Positions 49,522 to 59,230 of a stretch of DNA of 64,000 bases are shown piece by piece. The notes below the pieces were generated by a model. The model was not told the origin of the DNA. It did no database searches and worked only from the letters and a program-made list of their open reading frames with translations. The stretch covers positions 3,720,001 to 3,784,000 of the forward strand of contig NZ_CP053661.1 of assembly GCF_013177315.1 (NCBI RefSeq), in the 5' to 3' direction. The stretch's first letter is position 1. Each line of letters opens with the position of its first letter. Source of the DNA: Thermoleptolyngbya sichuanensis A183. GTDB lineage: Bacteria; Cyanobacteriota; Cyanobacteriia; Elainellales; Elainellaceae. The translations under genes were made by a program, and so were the position numbers.

Positions 49522-50958
49522 CTACCCAGCAGCAAAGGTGCCGATGGTGTGAATTTTGAGGAAATTTGTGCCGCCCGTCACCTTCATCGGGATGCCGCCG
49601 ACCACCAAGATGCGATCGCCCACCGAGGCCAACCCCCGCTCCAGCAGGTATTCCTCCGCCTGCCGCAGCACCGCCTCAAACTCGGTTGTTTCCTCTTGCA
49701 GCAGCACCGGCCTCACGCCCCACACCAAGTTCAGCCGATGGTACACGTCGATATTTGGGGTCAGCGCCACCACAGGAGCCGTCGGCCGCTCCTTCGAGGC
49801 CAGCTTTGCCGTATAGCCTGTATTGGTAAACGCCACAATGCACTGGAGCGGCAAAAACTGGTCGATGGCGTTTAGCGCTTCGCTAATGGCGTGGGCTTCG
49901 TCTTCTTTGGAGGGGGGGTAGTTGACGAAGTGATAGTCGCGCTCCACCTCGCGGGCAATGCGCGTCATCATCTGCACCGCCTCCACCGGATAGGCCCCCA
50001 TCGCCGACTCACCCGACAGCATCACTGCGTCTGTGCCGTCGAGAATGGCGTTGGCCACATCGCTGGCCTCGGCGCGAGTCGGGCGCGGGTTTTGGATCAT
50101 GCTCTCCAGCATTTGCGTTGCCGTGATCACCGGAATCCCTAACTCGTTGCAGCGGCGAATGATGCGCTTCTGTGTCAGGGGCACTTGTTCTGGCGGCAGT
50201 TCCACGCCCATGTCGCCCCGCGCCACCATAATCGCGTCGCAGGCGCAGAGAATGTCTTCCAGATTTTCAATAGCCTGGGGCTTTTCTAGCTTGGCCAGCA
50301 CGGGCACATCGGCATGGCCCTTAGAAGCCAGCAAATCCTTGAGCGATCGCACGTCGTCACCCCGCCGCACAAAGCTCAGCGAAATCCAGTGGACATTTTG
50401 CGACAGCCCAAACTCCACATCCTGAATGTCCTTGTCCGTCATCGATGGCAACTTCAGGTTCAGGCTGGGCAGGTTCACGCCCTTGCGGCTTTTCAGCAGC
50501 CCGCCCTTGACCACACGGCAGCGCACCTCGCGGCCCACCACTTCCTCCACCTGCAATTCCAGCAAGCCATCATCCATCAGCACTTGCGTCCCTGGCGTTG
50601 CTTCTTCCCACAGGTGCGGATAGTCAATCGAGACGGTATTGGGCTGCCCGTCGAGGGCATCGTCTGGCACCAGAATCAGCGGTGCACCCTCCTCCAGGGG
50701 AATGCCCCCATTCGGCATTTGCCCAACGCGAATTTTCGGCCCTTGCAGGTCTTGCAGCAGCGTAATCGGCGTATCGAGTTCTGCCTCGACCACCCGAATC
50801 ATTTCAATTGTCTTGGCGTGATCTTCGTAGGAACCGTGAGAAAAATTGAGGCGGGCTACGCTCATGCCCGCATTCACCATTTTTTTGAGAATTTCGGGTG
50901 ATCTGCTGGCAGGGCCGATTGTAGCGACAACTTTGGTGCGGGGGGTGAGGAGTTTCAT
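49522..50958 (-). CDS. pyk: Pyruvate kinase
   Basis: 478 residues, the short bacterial form without a C-terminal PEP-utiliser domain. N-terminal [17 protein letters not shown] and [11 protein letters not shown], catalytic block [16 protein letters not shown] with the Lys, [12 protein letters not shown], and [29 protein letters not shown]. First gene of the cluster pyk-gpmA-dehydrogenase-pgm, so it probably sets the promoter; the spacer to gpmA is 102 bp. Confidence 0.97.
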   Translation of the reverse strand: MKLLTPRTKVVATIGPASRSPEILKKMVNAGMSVARLNFSHGSYEDHAKTIEMIRVVEAELDTPITLLQDLQGPKIRVGQMPNGGIPLEEGAPLILVPDDALDGQPNTVSIDYPHLWEEATPGTQVLMDDGLLELQVEEVVGREVRCRVVKGGLLKSRKGVNLPSLNLKLPSMTDKDIQDVEFGLSQNVHWISLSFVRRGDDVRSLKDLLASKGHADVPVLAKLEKPQAIENLEDILCACDAIMVARGDMGVELPPEQVPLTQKRIIRRCNELGIPVITATQMLESMIQNPRPTRAEASDVANAILDGTDAVMLSGESAMGAYPVEAVQMMTRIAREVERDYHFVNYPPSKEDEAHAISEALNAIDQFLPLQCIVAFTNTGYTAKLASKERPTAPVVALTPNIDVYHRLNLVWGVRPVLLQEETTEFEAVLRQAEEYLLERGLASVGDRILVVGGIPMKVTGGTNFLKIHTIGTFAAG

Positions 50959-51247
50959 AGCGGCAGTGGCGGGGTGAAGGTTGCTAAAGGTTGCTGACAG
51001 AATCCAACAAGCGAACCATCGACGAATTAGCGCACCGAGTCATCTGGGAATTTGGCTATGACCCTACCGCACAATCCTGAATGCTGTTTGATAACTGGAT
51101 AACAGCAGCCCAAAAATCCCTAAATTGGTGTTGAGCGCAACAGTTCTTGTAATTACTCAACCCAATAGCCAATCGAACTGATGTGAGGTAAGGGCACGAG
51201 AAATGGCATCAAAGGCAGAAATGCCCTGACGCTTTGCAGTATTGACC
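50959..51247. other. Gap with a possible transposase remnant
   Basis: About 290 bp upstream of pyk. On the minus strand 51157-51245 reads VNTAKRQGISAFDAISRALTSHQFDWLLG before a stop, which looks like the C-terminal tail of an older transposase into which the IS4-like element inserted. On the plus strand a short open stretch encodes [22 protein letters not shown]; it may be another fragment. Both identifications are weak. Confidence 0.3.
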
Positions 51248-52562
51248 CTGACTGCCTGACACATCTTTTTATGCGGACTGCCCGGGTGTCGGCTGGCAGC
51301 ACAAGGATTGAATTCTAGAAAACCAAATGCGGTCATAATAGTGGGCTTCAGCTTTTTTAGAGGCAAAACAGGGTTCAGGGTCAACGGTAAATAGGGCAAT
51401 CAGCTGAAGCAGTGTTCGCCCTTTATTGACGGCACCCTTGAGCCAGCGCAAACCTATGTTGAGATAGCTAATCCCTCGCCTCCAGTGCGGGTCAACCTGG
51501 CAGCGTAGCCCATCGAGTTGCACCGCCATGCCCTGGGTCGTGCCATCAAGGATAGCGATCGCCGCGACCAGATAGAGGCGTTCGAGAGCCGGAGCGGAGC
51601 GGATGCCGGAAGCTTCTAACTCAAAGACACCAGATTTAGAATCGAGGAAAAGCTCCTCGACTCGAAAGCGGAGAGCATATTGCCACAGGGTATTGAGGGA
51701 GGGAGACTCATCAGTGATGACCGCCCAGGGTTCCTCGACGCCTTTGACATGAGCCAGCACCAAATTGCAGCGCCAGCGCCCCTCGCTCCAGATTCCCACC
51801 CCTTCATAGAGTCGAGCTTCACCTTTGGGAGGCCACAGATAGCCTACCTTAACAGGATGACGGCGCGGACCCTGCACCACTACGTCACTGGGCAAGCGTA
51901 AACAATAGTGCCAGCGACTTTGGCTTAGCCACTCCAGCAGGTCATGGTTAGCAAACCCGCGGTCGGCTAACACCATCACATCGGGGTACGACTGCAACAG
52001 CCGATGGGCTAACCGCAGCATGGGGAGGTATCGCTTCGTGCTGACGGTGGCACTGGGATGCTCCAAAACCCGCCACAGCAGCGGCACCGCTCGTCCGCAA
52101 CAGGTAACCGTCAGGTGAATCCTGCAGTAGCGATTCCACAACACCGTCGTATCGAGCGCCAGGTAAAGCCGCCGACCTTGCCAGCGATGGATGGCGGCTA
52201 GCACCAGCGGCACGTACAGACTTTTGACCCGCACCCGGCGATTGCCTAGGAAGCGCTGCCACCGGCGTTCGGTGCTTTGCGCCTGACGGGCCCGACTGGG
52301 CACATAGGCTTCCCACTGCGGCAGGCTCAACCGACCGCTGCACACCAGGGCCGTCACCATCCACGCCAGCGCTTTGAGGTGGCGCAGGTCGCGGGCATTA
52401 CTGGATTGACGCAATAACGACAGCACTTGATCATAGAGGCAGGTGGTGGCTGGCATGATACAGACCCTGAGATGACGCAAATTTCAGCGTCTCATGTCAG
52501 CTCACCTTTTCCCTCTGTTGACGAGGTCTCAACTCTTTCAACCACTTGTGTCAGGCAGTCAG
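51248..52562 (-). mobile_element. IS4-like insertion sequence
   Basis: 1315 bp with perfect 16-bp inverted ends CTGACTGCCTGACACA / TGTGTCAGGCAGTCAG. The flanks (GTATTGACC and GTGTACACC) are not a clean duplication, so recombination or decay at one end is possible. The 161-bp MITE at 7039-7199 shares its end core. Confidence 0.85.
51269..52456 (-). CDS. IS4-family-like transposase
   Basis: About 395 residues from the ATG at 52456 (MPATTCLYDQVLSLL). DDE residues: YLALDTTVLWN, VMVLADRGFANHDLL and, after a long beta insert, RFRVEELFLDSKSGVFELEASG, which resembles the Y-R-E-K region of IS4 families. It has no internal stops and the terminal repeats are intact, so it may be active. A TTG 24 bp upstream is an alternative start. 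Confidence 0.85.
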   Translation of the reverse strand: MPATTCLYDQVLSLLRQSSNARDLRHLKALAWMVTALVCSGRLSLPQWEAYVPSRARQAQSTERRWQRFLGNRRVRVKSLYVPLVLAAIHRWQGRRLYLALDTTVLWNRYCRIHLTVTCCGRAVPLLWRVLEHPSATVSTKRYLPMLRLAHRLLQSYPDVMVLADRGFANHDLLEWLSQSRWHYCLRLPSDVVVQGPRRHPVKVGYLWPPKGEARLYEGVGIWSEGRWRCNLVLAHVKGVEEPWAVITDESPSLNTLWQYALRFRVEELFLDSKSGVFELEASGIRSAPALERLYLVAAIAILDGTTQGMAVQLDGLRCQVDPHWRRGISYLNIGLRWLKGAVNKGRTLLQLIALFTVDPEPCFASKKAEAHYYDRIWFSRIQSLCCQPTPGQSA

Positions 52563-52925
52563 GTGTACACCCATTTCGATTACTTGCGTAAGGCTCTGAG
52601 CAGAAGTGTTGAATCTTGATGGTAAAACTTTACAAAAAGCACTCTCAAGAGGCGGATTATTGAGAATGGAAGCAATAAGTAGGTCATTACAGGCAGAATT
52701 ATAGATCTTTTGTACTGGATTCAGCTATGAACTTGCCCTGCTAACATTGCGTTCAACACTTCTGGGCTCTGAGATATCCCCCTAAGAGCTAATTTATGAA
52801 GCAAATCTTAAGAAGCCTGAAACTCTTGGCATGTGTGGCTTTGAGGTCATGTTTGCCCAGGAAAAGCGGTTTCTCGGAAATCCTTGATTAACAAGGCTTT
52901 CAGGCTCCTTTACAAATTAGCTCTA

Positions 52926-53072
52926 AATCCCCCTTGATTAAGGGGGACTTCCGATCCGGTTCTCCCTGCTTCGGGTTTCGGTTCCCCCCTTACTGAAGGG
53001 GGGCTAGGAGGGATCAAAGCACCGCCGCTTGAGTTCGGTTCCTGCTTATTTAAAGGGGGCTGGGGGGGATCA
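52926..53072. repeat. Dispersed GGGGGATC palindromic repeats, compound
   Basis: Two related units in tandem: one from ATCCCCCTTGATTAAGGGGGA to GCTAGGAGGGATC, and a truncated second ending GGGGCTGGGGGGGATC. Same family as 4248-4326. Confidence 0.8.
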
Positions 53073-53180
53073 AGGCATCGCTGCTCAAGCCTGAGAACTT
53101 GTGTGTACAAAGTAGGTTCTCTAAGAGAGTTGTCTAAGAGGATGTTTGAAAAGTCCTACTGTTTGTAGCAAAGCGTGCAA

Positions 53181-53257
53181 GATCCCCCTTAAATCCCCCT
53201 TAAAAAGGGGGGCTTTAAGGCGGTTTCCCCCCTTTTTAAGGGGGGCTAGGGGGGATC
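53181..53257. repeat. Dispersed GGGGGATC palindromic repeat
   Basis: GATCCCCCTTAAATCCCCC ... CTTTTTAAGGGGGGCTAGGGGGGATC, with a near-perfect outer inverted repeat. It lies 105 bp before the DHNA-CoA thioesterase. Confidence 0.85.
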
Positions 53258-53361
53258 TCTGAGTGCTTAACATTACAGGCGATACCTTTTCAAACACCCT
53301 CTAAGAGAATTGATAGGATTTTCATCAAAGACTAAATCTGTCCCTAAGCCGTTATTTGGGT

Positions 53362-53838
53362 ATGCCCTTCACTTACTCTCGCACTGTCCGCTTTCAAGAC
53401 ACCGACGCGGCCGGCGTTGTGTATTTTGCCAACGTGCTGGCTATGTGCCACGAAGCCTATGAAGCCTCCCTCGCCGCTTCAGGGATTAATCTCAATGCCT
53501 TTTTTTGCTACCCGCGTATTGCGATTCCCATCACCCACGCCACAGTAGATTTTATGCGGCCGTCTTTTTGTGGGGACGAGCAGAAGATTTACGTCACGCC
53601 CAAAAAGCTGAAGGACAGCGAGTTTGAGATCGAGTACGAAGTGTTTACGGTGGAGCGAGTAGGCAAGGAGATCCCCGAAATCCAGGAAACCTGCGTTGCC
53701 CGCGCCTTTACCAAGCACGTGTGCATTGACAGCGCCCAGCGCGCGCGATCGCCCCTACCGCTAGAGGTGATGAAGTGGCTCAGCCAGTGGAGCCGCGAAG
53801 GAGAAAAGGTGTTTGACGATCTGGAAACCTTGCTCTAG
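53362..53838 (+). CDS. 1,4-dihydroxy-2-naphthoyl-CoA thioesterase
   Basis: 158 residues from the ATG at 53362 (MPFTYSRTVRFQDTDAAGVVYFANVLAMCHEAYE). Single hot-dog domain; Asp in FQDTDAAGVVYFAN is the catalytic signature of the 4-hydroxybenzoyl-CoA thioesterase family, and the length and sequence match the cyanobacterial DHNA-CoA hydrolase of the phylloquinone pathway. Cleaves DHNA-CoA to DHNA before prenylation. Not clustered with other men genes except menD, 13 kb away. Confidence 0.9.
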   Translation: MPFTYSRTVRFQDTDAAGVVYFANVLAMCHEAYEASLAASGINLNAFFCYPRIAIPITHATVDFMRPSFCGDEQKIYVTPKKLKDSEFEIEYEVFTVERVGKEIPEIQETCVARAFTKHVCIDSAQRARSPLPLEVMKWLSQWSREGEKVFDDLETLL

Positions 53839-53926
53839 AACCGACTCTTCGTAGAGGGCGTAGTAGGGGGCGGATGGGCGATCGCTCGTCCAGGGCAGAC
53901 ATTCAGAAGTGGCAATCAGGCGGCGA

Positions 53927-54496
53927 TCAGAACGCATTGCCGGGCCAGGGTGGCGGCGAGGTCGGCGGACTCTTTGGGGTCGGAGTGGGAGGATAGGTCA
54001 GGTTGCCCAGCGGCAGATCGCCCCGGCCCATCGAGGTAAAGCTGCTGATCTGCACAAAGCTGGGAGTGAATAGGAAAATGTGGTCGCCCAGCCGCTCTTG
54101 GTGTCCATCCACCGCATAGGCTCCACCTGCTACATAGTCGGCCGCCCGCTGGGCCTGGTCTGGCTCCATTAGCCCTAGATTCAGAATGACTGACTTGCGC
54201 TCTCGCAGCGCTCGCACCGCCTGGGGAATTTCTTCAAAGGAGCGTGGCTCCATCAACACCACTTCGGGCTGATGTCCAGCAGCACGCGGCAAGCCTACGA
54301 CATTATTAGGGGCGTTATTTGGCGCAGCCCCCCCACGGCGGCGAGAGGGGGGCGACGAGGGCGGAACTCGCTCAGGGTAGGCATCAGCATAGCCGTAGGA
54401 CTCATCTTCGGCGGTGTATCCTAGATCCTCATACTCGGCATCGTCGTAGGGTTCGCCCAAACCAAACACGTCTTGAATTCGCTGGAAGAAGCTCAT
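53927..54496 (-). CDS. sepF: Cell division protein SepF
   Basis: 189 residues. The N-terminal [14 protein letters not shown] is the membrane-targeting helix, followed by an acidic, Tyr-rich linker. The SepF core is [73 protein letters not shown]. SepF links FtsZ to the membrane; cyanobacteria use it with ZipN and Cdv proteins. A proline-rich tail ends the protein. Confidence 0.96.
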   Translation of the reverse strand: MSFFQRIQDVFGLGEPYDDAEYEDLGYTAEDESYGYADAYPERVPPSSPPSRRRGGAAPNNAPNNVVGLPRAAGHQPEVVLMEPRSFEEIPQAVRALRERKSVILNLGLMEPDQAQRAADYVAGGAYAVDGHQERLGDHIFLFTPSFVQISSFTSMGRGDLPLGNLTYPPTPTPKSPPTSPPPWPGNAF

Positions 54497-54944
54497 GGCT
54501 GTGTGAGGGTAGAGAGGACGGAGGGGCTAGCTATGGCGGTGCAGGAATCGTTACGAACAGTATAGGAATCAAAATATAGAACCTAAAAGCTTAGAACTAA
54601 AAATTACACAAAACATCAAATCAAGCCTGAATTTAGTTCGCTTGTTCTATTTTAACCTGTGTGCCTAAAATCCTAAAGTGGTTCTGCTCAAGTTTTGTGA
54701 CGGGTCAAGTTTTATAACGAAGGCGCGAGTCCAAGCGTTTCACTGTCTACTCCGGACTGCAAATCCGACCTGCCCAATCCTTGTGATGCTCATCACATTG
54801 TCCAGGGCACTCCATCACCATGCAGGGGCCCTGGCAGTCACCCGATTCTCAGAGAATTATCACCCCCCCGGATTTGTGGAATCACTCGGCTGGAGCGTGA
54901 AACAGGAGATAGTAGTCACAGCTAACCCAGAGAGTGTTCCAGCC

Positions 54945-55196
54945 ATGAATGAGACTCGGCCAGCGCTACCTCGACGCAATCTGACTCGCGAAATCAAACC
55001 CACCTATTGGCGCAAGCTGATCGAGGCGGGAGTGCCCATTGATGCCGCCGATGCCATTGCCTGGGCGATCGCCCGATACGACACAGTCCGGCGGTTGCCG
55101 CCCTCTAGCCAGCAAGCGCTGATTCGGCAATATTGCGCGTTTGTGTGTCGGGCAGGGTTGTGGCGATCGCAGCTTTTGGTCAACCCTGGGCTGTAG
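54945..55196 (+). CDS. Small conserved protein, unknown function
   Basis: 83 residues from the ATG at 54945 (MNETRPALPRRNLTREIKPTYWRKLIEAGVP). The frame is open upstream to 54678 but that part is low quality and lacks a ribosome site. It contains IDAADAIAWAIARYDTVRRL and ends in QQALIRQYCAFVCRAGLWRSQLLVNPGL, a helical region. No known motif. The next small gene starts 80 bp downstream. Confidence 0.55.
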   Translation: MNETRPALPRRNLTREIKPTYWRKLIEAGVPIDAADAIAWAIARYDTVRRLPPSSQQALIRQYCAFVCRAGLWRSQLLVNPGL

Positions 55197-55276
55197 TTGC
55201 GGGTAGAGTCAGCGCCCTGCGGCACTTCACGACCTCCGCCACGCCGACACCTCCATTGTGACTGATGTGACTAACC

Positions 55277-55480
55277 ATGAACGTTATGCAATCACCGATT
55301 ACGCGACAGTATGCGATCGCCCAGGCGGCGTTGGAACACGCCGTTTATTTCCTGGAACTCGGAGCCGATACCAAAGCCGCCACCTACTTCCAATTTGCCG
55401 CACAAAACTTCCAGGGCATTGCCAAAATGCTGATCGAGCAGGAGACTCGGCGATCGCACCTGGATTCCAGGGAGGGGTAG
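55277..55480 (+). CDS. Small helical protein, unknown function
   Basis: 67 residues, MNVMQSPITRQYAIAQAALEHAVYFLELGADTKAATYFQFAAQNFQGIAKML... It looks like two amphipathic helices similar to one TPR unit. No signal peptide. The second ATG, nine bases later, is an equal start candidate. The genomic context is only that of the neighbouring small gene. Confidence 0.55.
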   Translation: MNVMQSPITRQYAIAQAALEHAVYFLELGADTKAATYFQFAAQNFQGIAKMLIEQETRRSHLDSREG

Positions 55481-55569
55481 TGATCGGGTTTTGGGAAGGC
55501 AGGCGGGTTCGGTGATCGCGCCTATGATTGCGCCTATGATCGCGCCTATAAGCGTGCTTATGACAGCGC

Positions 55570-57156
55570 TTATGACAGTGGCAAAAGAATTTCAAATTCG
55601 GTGCCGATGCCAGCGGGCGCGTCGGCTGGGAAAAGGGCGGGAGATTTGAGGCGAAACTGGCCGCCGTGTTTGGCGGTGACAATTTGATAGCTGACGGATA
55701 GGCTGGTTTCTTTGGCAGCACGACGCTCGACGGTGAACGACTCTAGAATACGCTGCTGGACTTCGGGCGAGAGTCCGGGGCCGTTGTCCGTAATGCGGAC
55801 AGACACCCAGCGGCGTTCGTTTCGCGCTGCTGCCCCTGAGGGCGATTGGGCTGTTTTAGCGGTTGCTTGGATGGGGTCTGAGTCGGCTGGCGCGATCGCC
55901 CCCGATGGGTTGGCCCATGTCCCGCCGCTGGGTGATGGGTCCGACAGTCCCCGGACAGATGTAGTGATGACTATCTGGGGTTTGCTGAGAGAACCGGCCG
56001 CCGTGTGGGTGGGGCGATCGCTCATCCCCTCAACCCAGTTCTGGTAAGTGGCCGAGTCCAGCAGCGCCTCGACGGCGTTGATCAAAATATTCATAAACAC
56101 CTGACTCAGTTGCCCAATAAAGCAGGGCACGGGCGGCAGATGCCCATATTCACACACGATGTCGATTTCTCCAGTCAGGCGGCTTTTTAGCAGCAGCACC
56201 ATGCTGTCAAGGCATTCATGCAGGTTGGCAGGCTTGGGATAGACCTCATCCACATGGCAAAAGTTTTGCAGGCTGGTGGCCAGGTTCTTGAGCCGCTCGG
56301 CTCCGGCGCGGATGCTGGCGATCGCCTGGGGCAGATCCCGTTTTACGTAATCTAGCTCAATAGCTTGCTGAAGCTGCTGCACCGCAGGCGGTACCGACGG
56401 CAGGCTGGCTTCGTAGGCGGCGATTAGATTCAGCAGGTCGGCGGCATAGCTCGACACATGGCTGAGGTTTCCCCAGATAAAGCCCACCGGGTCGAGGATT
56501 TCATGGGCTACGCCGTCCACCAGTCTCCCCAGCCCAGCCATTTTTTCGCTCTGAATCAGTTGCACCTGGGTTCGCTCATAGCGCACCTGGGTTTCGATGC
56601 CGCGAATCTGCCAATGGGCCCGGTTCAGATCATGGGGGCTGAGCAGATAATACGCCCCGTCTGCCTGCACCACGATTGGCTCGTTGAACTGGTCGGGCGA
56701 TCGCCGTAAGACCTGCTGCGCCGCTGCCAGAATCGGCGTGTGCCCTGGTAGCATTAGCGGCGGCTGGGCGGCGTAGCTGTGCAAGACTTTCAGCGGGCGA
56801 CCGAGAAATAACTCCGCCCCATGCGGCCGCAGCAGATATTCCAGAAAGCGCTGACGCGACAGCATCCCCACAAACCGCGCCGCATCCCACAGCACCACGC
56901 CCGGCAGCGCTGGATGCTCCTCGAACACCGCCGCAACTTGCAGCCCCGTCTGTCCACAATCTGCCCGAAAGTCGTGCAGCGGCAGTTCTTCCAGCGTAGA
57001 CTCTGAGCTAAGCACTTGAATGTTGGCTTCGCGCAATCGCGGCATCAAAAAATTCTCAGTTAGCGCCTCAGGTGGTTCCCCAGTCAGCACCCCAGTTAGC
57101 ATTTCTGATAGCGGAGATTCTGCGGAACAATCGGTCGGGAAGTCGCTCGATATCAT
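55570..57156 (-). CDS. CBS-like sensor histidine kinase with degenerate ATP lid
   Basis: 528 residues. An N-terminal region (about 70-180: VVLWDAARFVGMLSRQRFLEYLLRPHG... PIVVQADGAYYLLSPHDL) resembles CBS-type modules used in cyanobacterial kinases. The H box is VDGVAHEILDPVGFIWGNL with His218; most homologues have HEINNP. The N box QVFMNILINAVEAL and G1 DNGPGL are intact, but the G2 segment reads KETSLSVS (482-489), lacking the Gly residues of GTGLGLS. It may bind ATP weakly, or be a signal-receiving pseudokinase. A long variable insert lies between the N and G1 boxes. No cognate regulator is adjacent. Confidence 0.85.
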   Translation of the reverse strand: MISSDFPTDCSAESPLSEMLTGVLTGEPPEALTENFLMPRLREANIQVLSSESTLEELPLHDFRADCGQTGLQVAAVFEEHPALPGVVLWDAARFVGMLSRQRFLEYLLRPHGAELFLGRPLKVLHSYAAQPPLMLPGHTPILAAAQQVLRRSPDQFNEPIVVQADGAYYLLSPHDLNRAHWQIRGIETQVRYERTQVQLIQSEKMAGLGRLVDGVAHEILDPVGFIWGNLSHVSSYAADLLNLIAAYEASLPSVPPAVQQLQQAIELDYVKRDLPQAIASIRAGAERLKNLATSLQNFCHVDEVYPKPANLHECLDSMVLLLKSRLTGEIDIVCEYGHLPPVPCFIGQLSQVFMNILINAVEALLDSATYQNWVEGMSDRPTHTAAGSLSKPQIVITTSVRGLSDPSPSGGTWANPSGAIAPADSDPIQATAKTAQSPSGAAARNERRWVSVRITDNGPGLSPEVQQRILESFTVERRAAKETSLSVSYQIVTAKHGGQFRLKSPALFPADAPAGIGTEFEILLPLS

Positions 57157-57326
57157 GAACAGGTTATCTAGAACAGGTTATCTATCGGTCGGAAACAGTC
57201 TCAGCGCAGACAGACCGAGCCAATCCCGGCCGGGAAAGCTTCCAAACTCGAAAGTCTCCAAAACCGGGCGATCGCTGTCAAGATTGCTGTCAATTGGGAA
57301 ACCGTTCAGACAAAATTACACCGTGT

Positions 57327-57436
57327 AGGACTTACGCAGTTGAACGATTTCTCGCGGGCGCAGCCTGCGAGAAATCGTTCAGAATCGCGAGAAATCGTTC
57401 AGAATCTAGAAAACTTATCGCAAGTGCGTAAGTCCT
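57327..57436. repeat. MITE-like hairpin element, copy 2
   Basis: 110 bp, AGGACTTACGCA...TGCGTAAGTCCT. Arms read TGAACGATTTCTCGCGGGC and GCCTGCGAGAAATCGTTCA, with two paired changes relative to copies 1 and 3 that keep base pairing. A partial second copy of the right arm (CGCGAGAAATCGTTCAGAAT) makes it 20 bp longer. Confidence 0.88.
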
Positions 57437-57637
57437 GAACGTGATTAGATGAAATTATTTGTTTAGAATGCCCAGAAATCAAAAAACAGCATCTATTCTT
57501 TAGGAGTAGGCAGGCGGCAGGATTCAGCATTCAGGTCAAAAGTCTGGCTACACAACCGTTTCCTGTACTGCCGCAAACATCCCCATCCCTTCGTCTTTCC
57601 AAACCTTAATTTCCAACCCCTCATCCCCCAAATCCCT

Positions 57638-58633
57638 ATGACTACTGATTCCACTGCTGCGGCAATTCCCGTTATGTTGCAAAGTGAGGTGATCGGCAAA
57701 GTTGTCATCAAGCCGGACACGGCTGAGGAAGTCGGGCGCGTCAGTCGGCTCTGGCTCGATCCCAAAGCGCATCAAATTGTGGGGCTGGAATGCACAGCGG
57801 GCGCATTGGGGATTAAGCGCCATGCCTATAATTGGCTACAAATTGCCAGCATTGGCTCTGAAGGAGTTATTCTCAAGGCCCACATTGGCCCAGAACCGAC
57901 CAAGCCCGATACGGTTGTGTTCGTGCTGGGTGATGAGGTGTGGACGGATAGCGGCAGCCGCGCTGGGCTGGTGGTGGATTATCGCCTTGACCCGACGAGC
58001 GGGCGCGTGCTGGATTACCTGTTTACAACCGACGGCTGGGGCGGACTGACGAAGGGACTGCATCGGCTGCATCCGGCGGGCGTGATTGGCGTGAGCGATC
58101 GCCGCTTGGTTTGCACTGTGTCTTCGGTCGAGGCGGCGGAGTTGGAAAGCCCCGGCGTGGTGCAGAAGGTGCAGCAGGCGCGGGATTTCCTCAAAAATGA
58201 TTATTCTCAAACCAAAGCAGATGTCAGCAACCTCAAGCAAAAGCTGACGGGCTTCGTTGGGCAGGCGCAAAGCAGTGCCCAATCGCTAACCGAGCAAACC
58301 AAAGCCACCCTTGCAGAGAAAGCTGAGCAGCTTCAGCAAACGACCGAAAAGGCAAAAGAAACCCTTGCGGATAAAGCTGGCCAGCTTCAGCAAACAGCTG
58401 AGAACGCTGCTGCACAGGCAAAAGAGAAGCTGGCCGACGCGACAACCCAGATGCAAGCAACGGGGGAAAAAGCCAAAGAGTCTATGGCTAATCTCACGGC
58501 CCAGGCACAGGACAAGGCACAGCAGCTTTCGGAACAGGCTCAGGGGGCGATCGCCGATGCAACCCAGCGCCTCCAGCCGCCTGAGCCGCCTGCTGCCAGC
58601 CCAGAAGACCTGCCTGATTCCTCTAATTCCTAA
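57638..58633 (+). CDS. PRC-barrel protein with long amphipathic helical tail
   Basis: 331 residues. Two PRC-barrel-like units occupy residues about 10-170 (GKVVIKPDTAEEVGRVSRLWLDPKAHQIVGLEC...; AGLVVDYRLDPTSGRVLDYLF). From about 175 the sequence is a continuous 11-residue-pattern helix rich in Ala, Lys, Glu and Gln (TLAEKAEQLQQTTEKAKETLADKAG...), like LEA or apolipoprotein helices, ending in a Pro-rich tail. PRC-barrels bind small partners (first seen in photosynthetic reaction centre H subunits); the tail may coat membranes or protect under stress. Both roles are inferred. A pyrimidine-rich leader precedes the ATG. Confidence 0.82.
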   Translation: MTTDSTAAAIPVMLQSEVIGKVVIKPDTAEEVGRVSRLWLDPKAHQIVGLECTAGALGIKRHAYNWLQIASIGSEGVILKAHIGPEPTKPDTVVFVLGDEVWTDSGSRAGLVVDYRLDPTSGRVLDYLFTTDGWGGLTKGLHRLHPAGVIGVSDRRLVCTVSSVEAAELESPGVVQKVQQARDFLKNDYSQTKADVSNLKQKLTGFVGQAQSSAQSLTEQTKATLAEKAEQLQQTTEKAKETLADKAGQLQQTAENAAAQAKEKLADATTQMQATGEKAKESMANLTAQAQDKAQQLSEQAQGAIADATQRLQPPEPPAASPEDLPDSSNS

Positions 58634-58727
58634 TCCACTTCCTAATCAACACCTCCCGCTTCCCGCCACAGGTTTGAGCTTGTTTGAGGTCATAACGCTG
58701 AAACCACTGGGAAATGGTTCTGGTGTC

Positions 58728-58792
58728 AAGGGCGATCGCACAATCCACCTCTTTTTCGATGGAGAAGGACGGGTTTTGCGATCGCCCTTTTT
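58728..58792 (+). terminator. Long-loop inverted repeat with T-run downstream of the PRC gene
   Basis: AAGGGCGATCGCA at 58728-58740 pairs with TGCGATCGCCCTT (58777-58789), followed by TTT. The stem contains two HIP1 octamers. The 36-bp loop is long for a standard terminator, so confidence is moderate. Confidence 0.45.
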
Positions 58793-59036
58793 GCAACAAA
58801 CCAAGAGGTTCATGCTAGCGGGTGATCAGAGTGGGTGATCTGGGTCTACACCGCAGCATGAAGAATTATTTTGAGCCTTTGCCTATCTTGATACTAGAGA
58901 GCGATTCAGGATTGTATCTCGACTTGGTGAACGAACCTTCTGCAAGTGGGGGTGTTCCCATTGCACCCCCGCCCTTCCTTCCAGACGGTTTTCAGTGCAA
59001 GGTTCCACCATCAAGCCTTCAGGATTAAATAGCAGA

Positions 59037-59126
59037 ATGACTTACGCAGTTGGACAATTTCTCGCGGGCTGCGCCCGCGAGAAATTGTCCAAAACCCAAA
59101 GAGCTTATCGCAAGTGCGTAAGTCCT
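59037..59126. repeat. MITE-like hairpin element, copy 3
   Basis: Ends ...TGACTTACGCA and TGCGTAAGTCCT; hairpin arms identical to copy 1 (GGACAATTTCTCGCGGGC). It sits in the noncoding gap 58634-59230, which holds no supported gene. Confidence 0.88.
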
Positions 59127-59230
59127 GAACAGTTTCAGAGTTTTAGCAAGGTTACTGTGCGGGGAGCTAGTCTAACCCTTGCAGCACACCTAGCGCCCGA
59201 CCCCCCGACCAAACTTCAGGATTCGTGACC

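Larger units (their letters stand above)
52563..53361. other. Noncoding gap after the IS, with repeats
   Basis: 800 bp without a supported gene. The first 360 bp are A/T-rich and unremarkable; the rest is dominated by the two palindromic repeat blocks listed separately. Confidence 0.5.

Noticed and set aside
52910-53110. Small protein on the minus strand
   Set aside because: It lies wholly inside the palindromic GGGGGATC repeats and reads as Pro-rich repeat translation.
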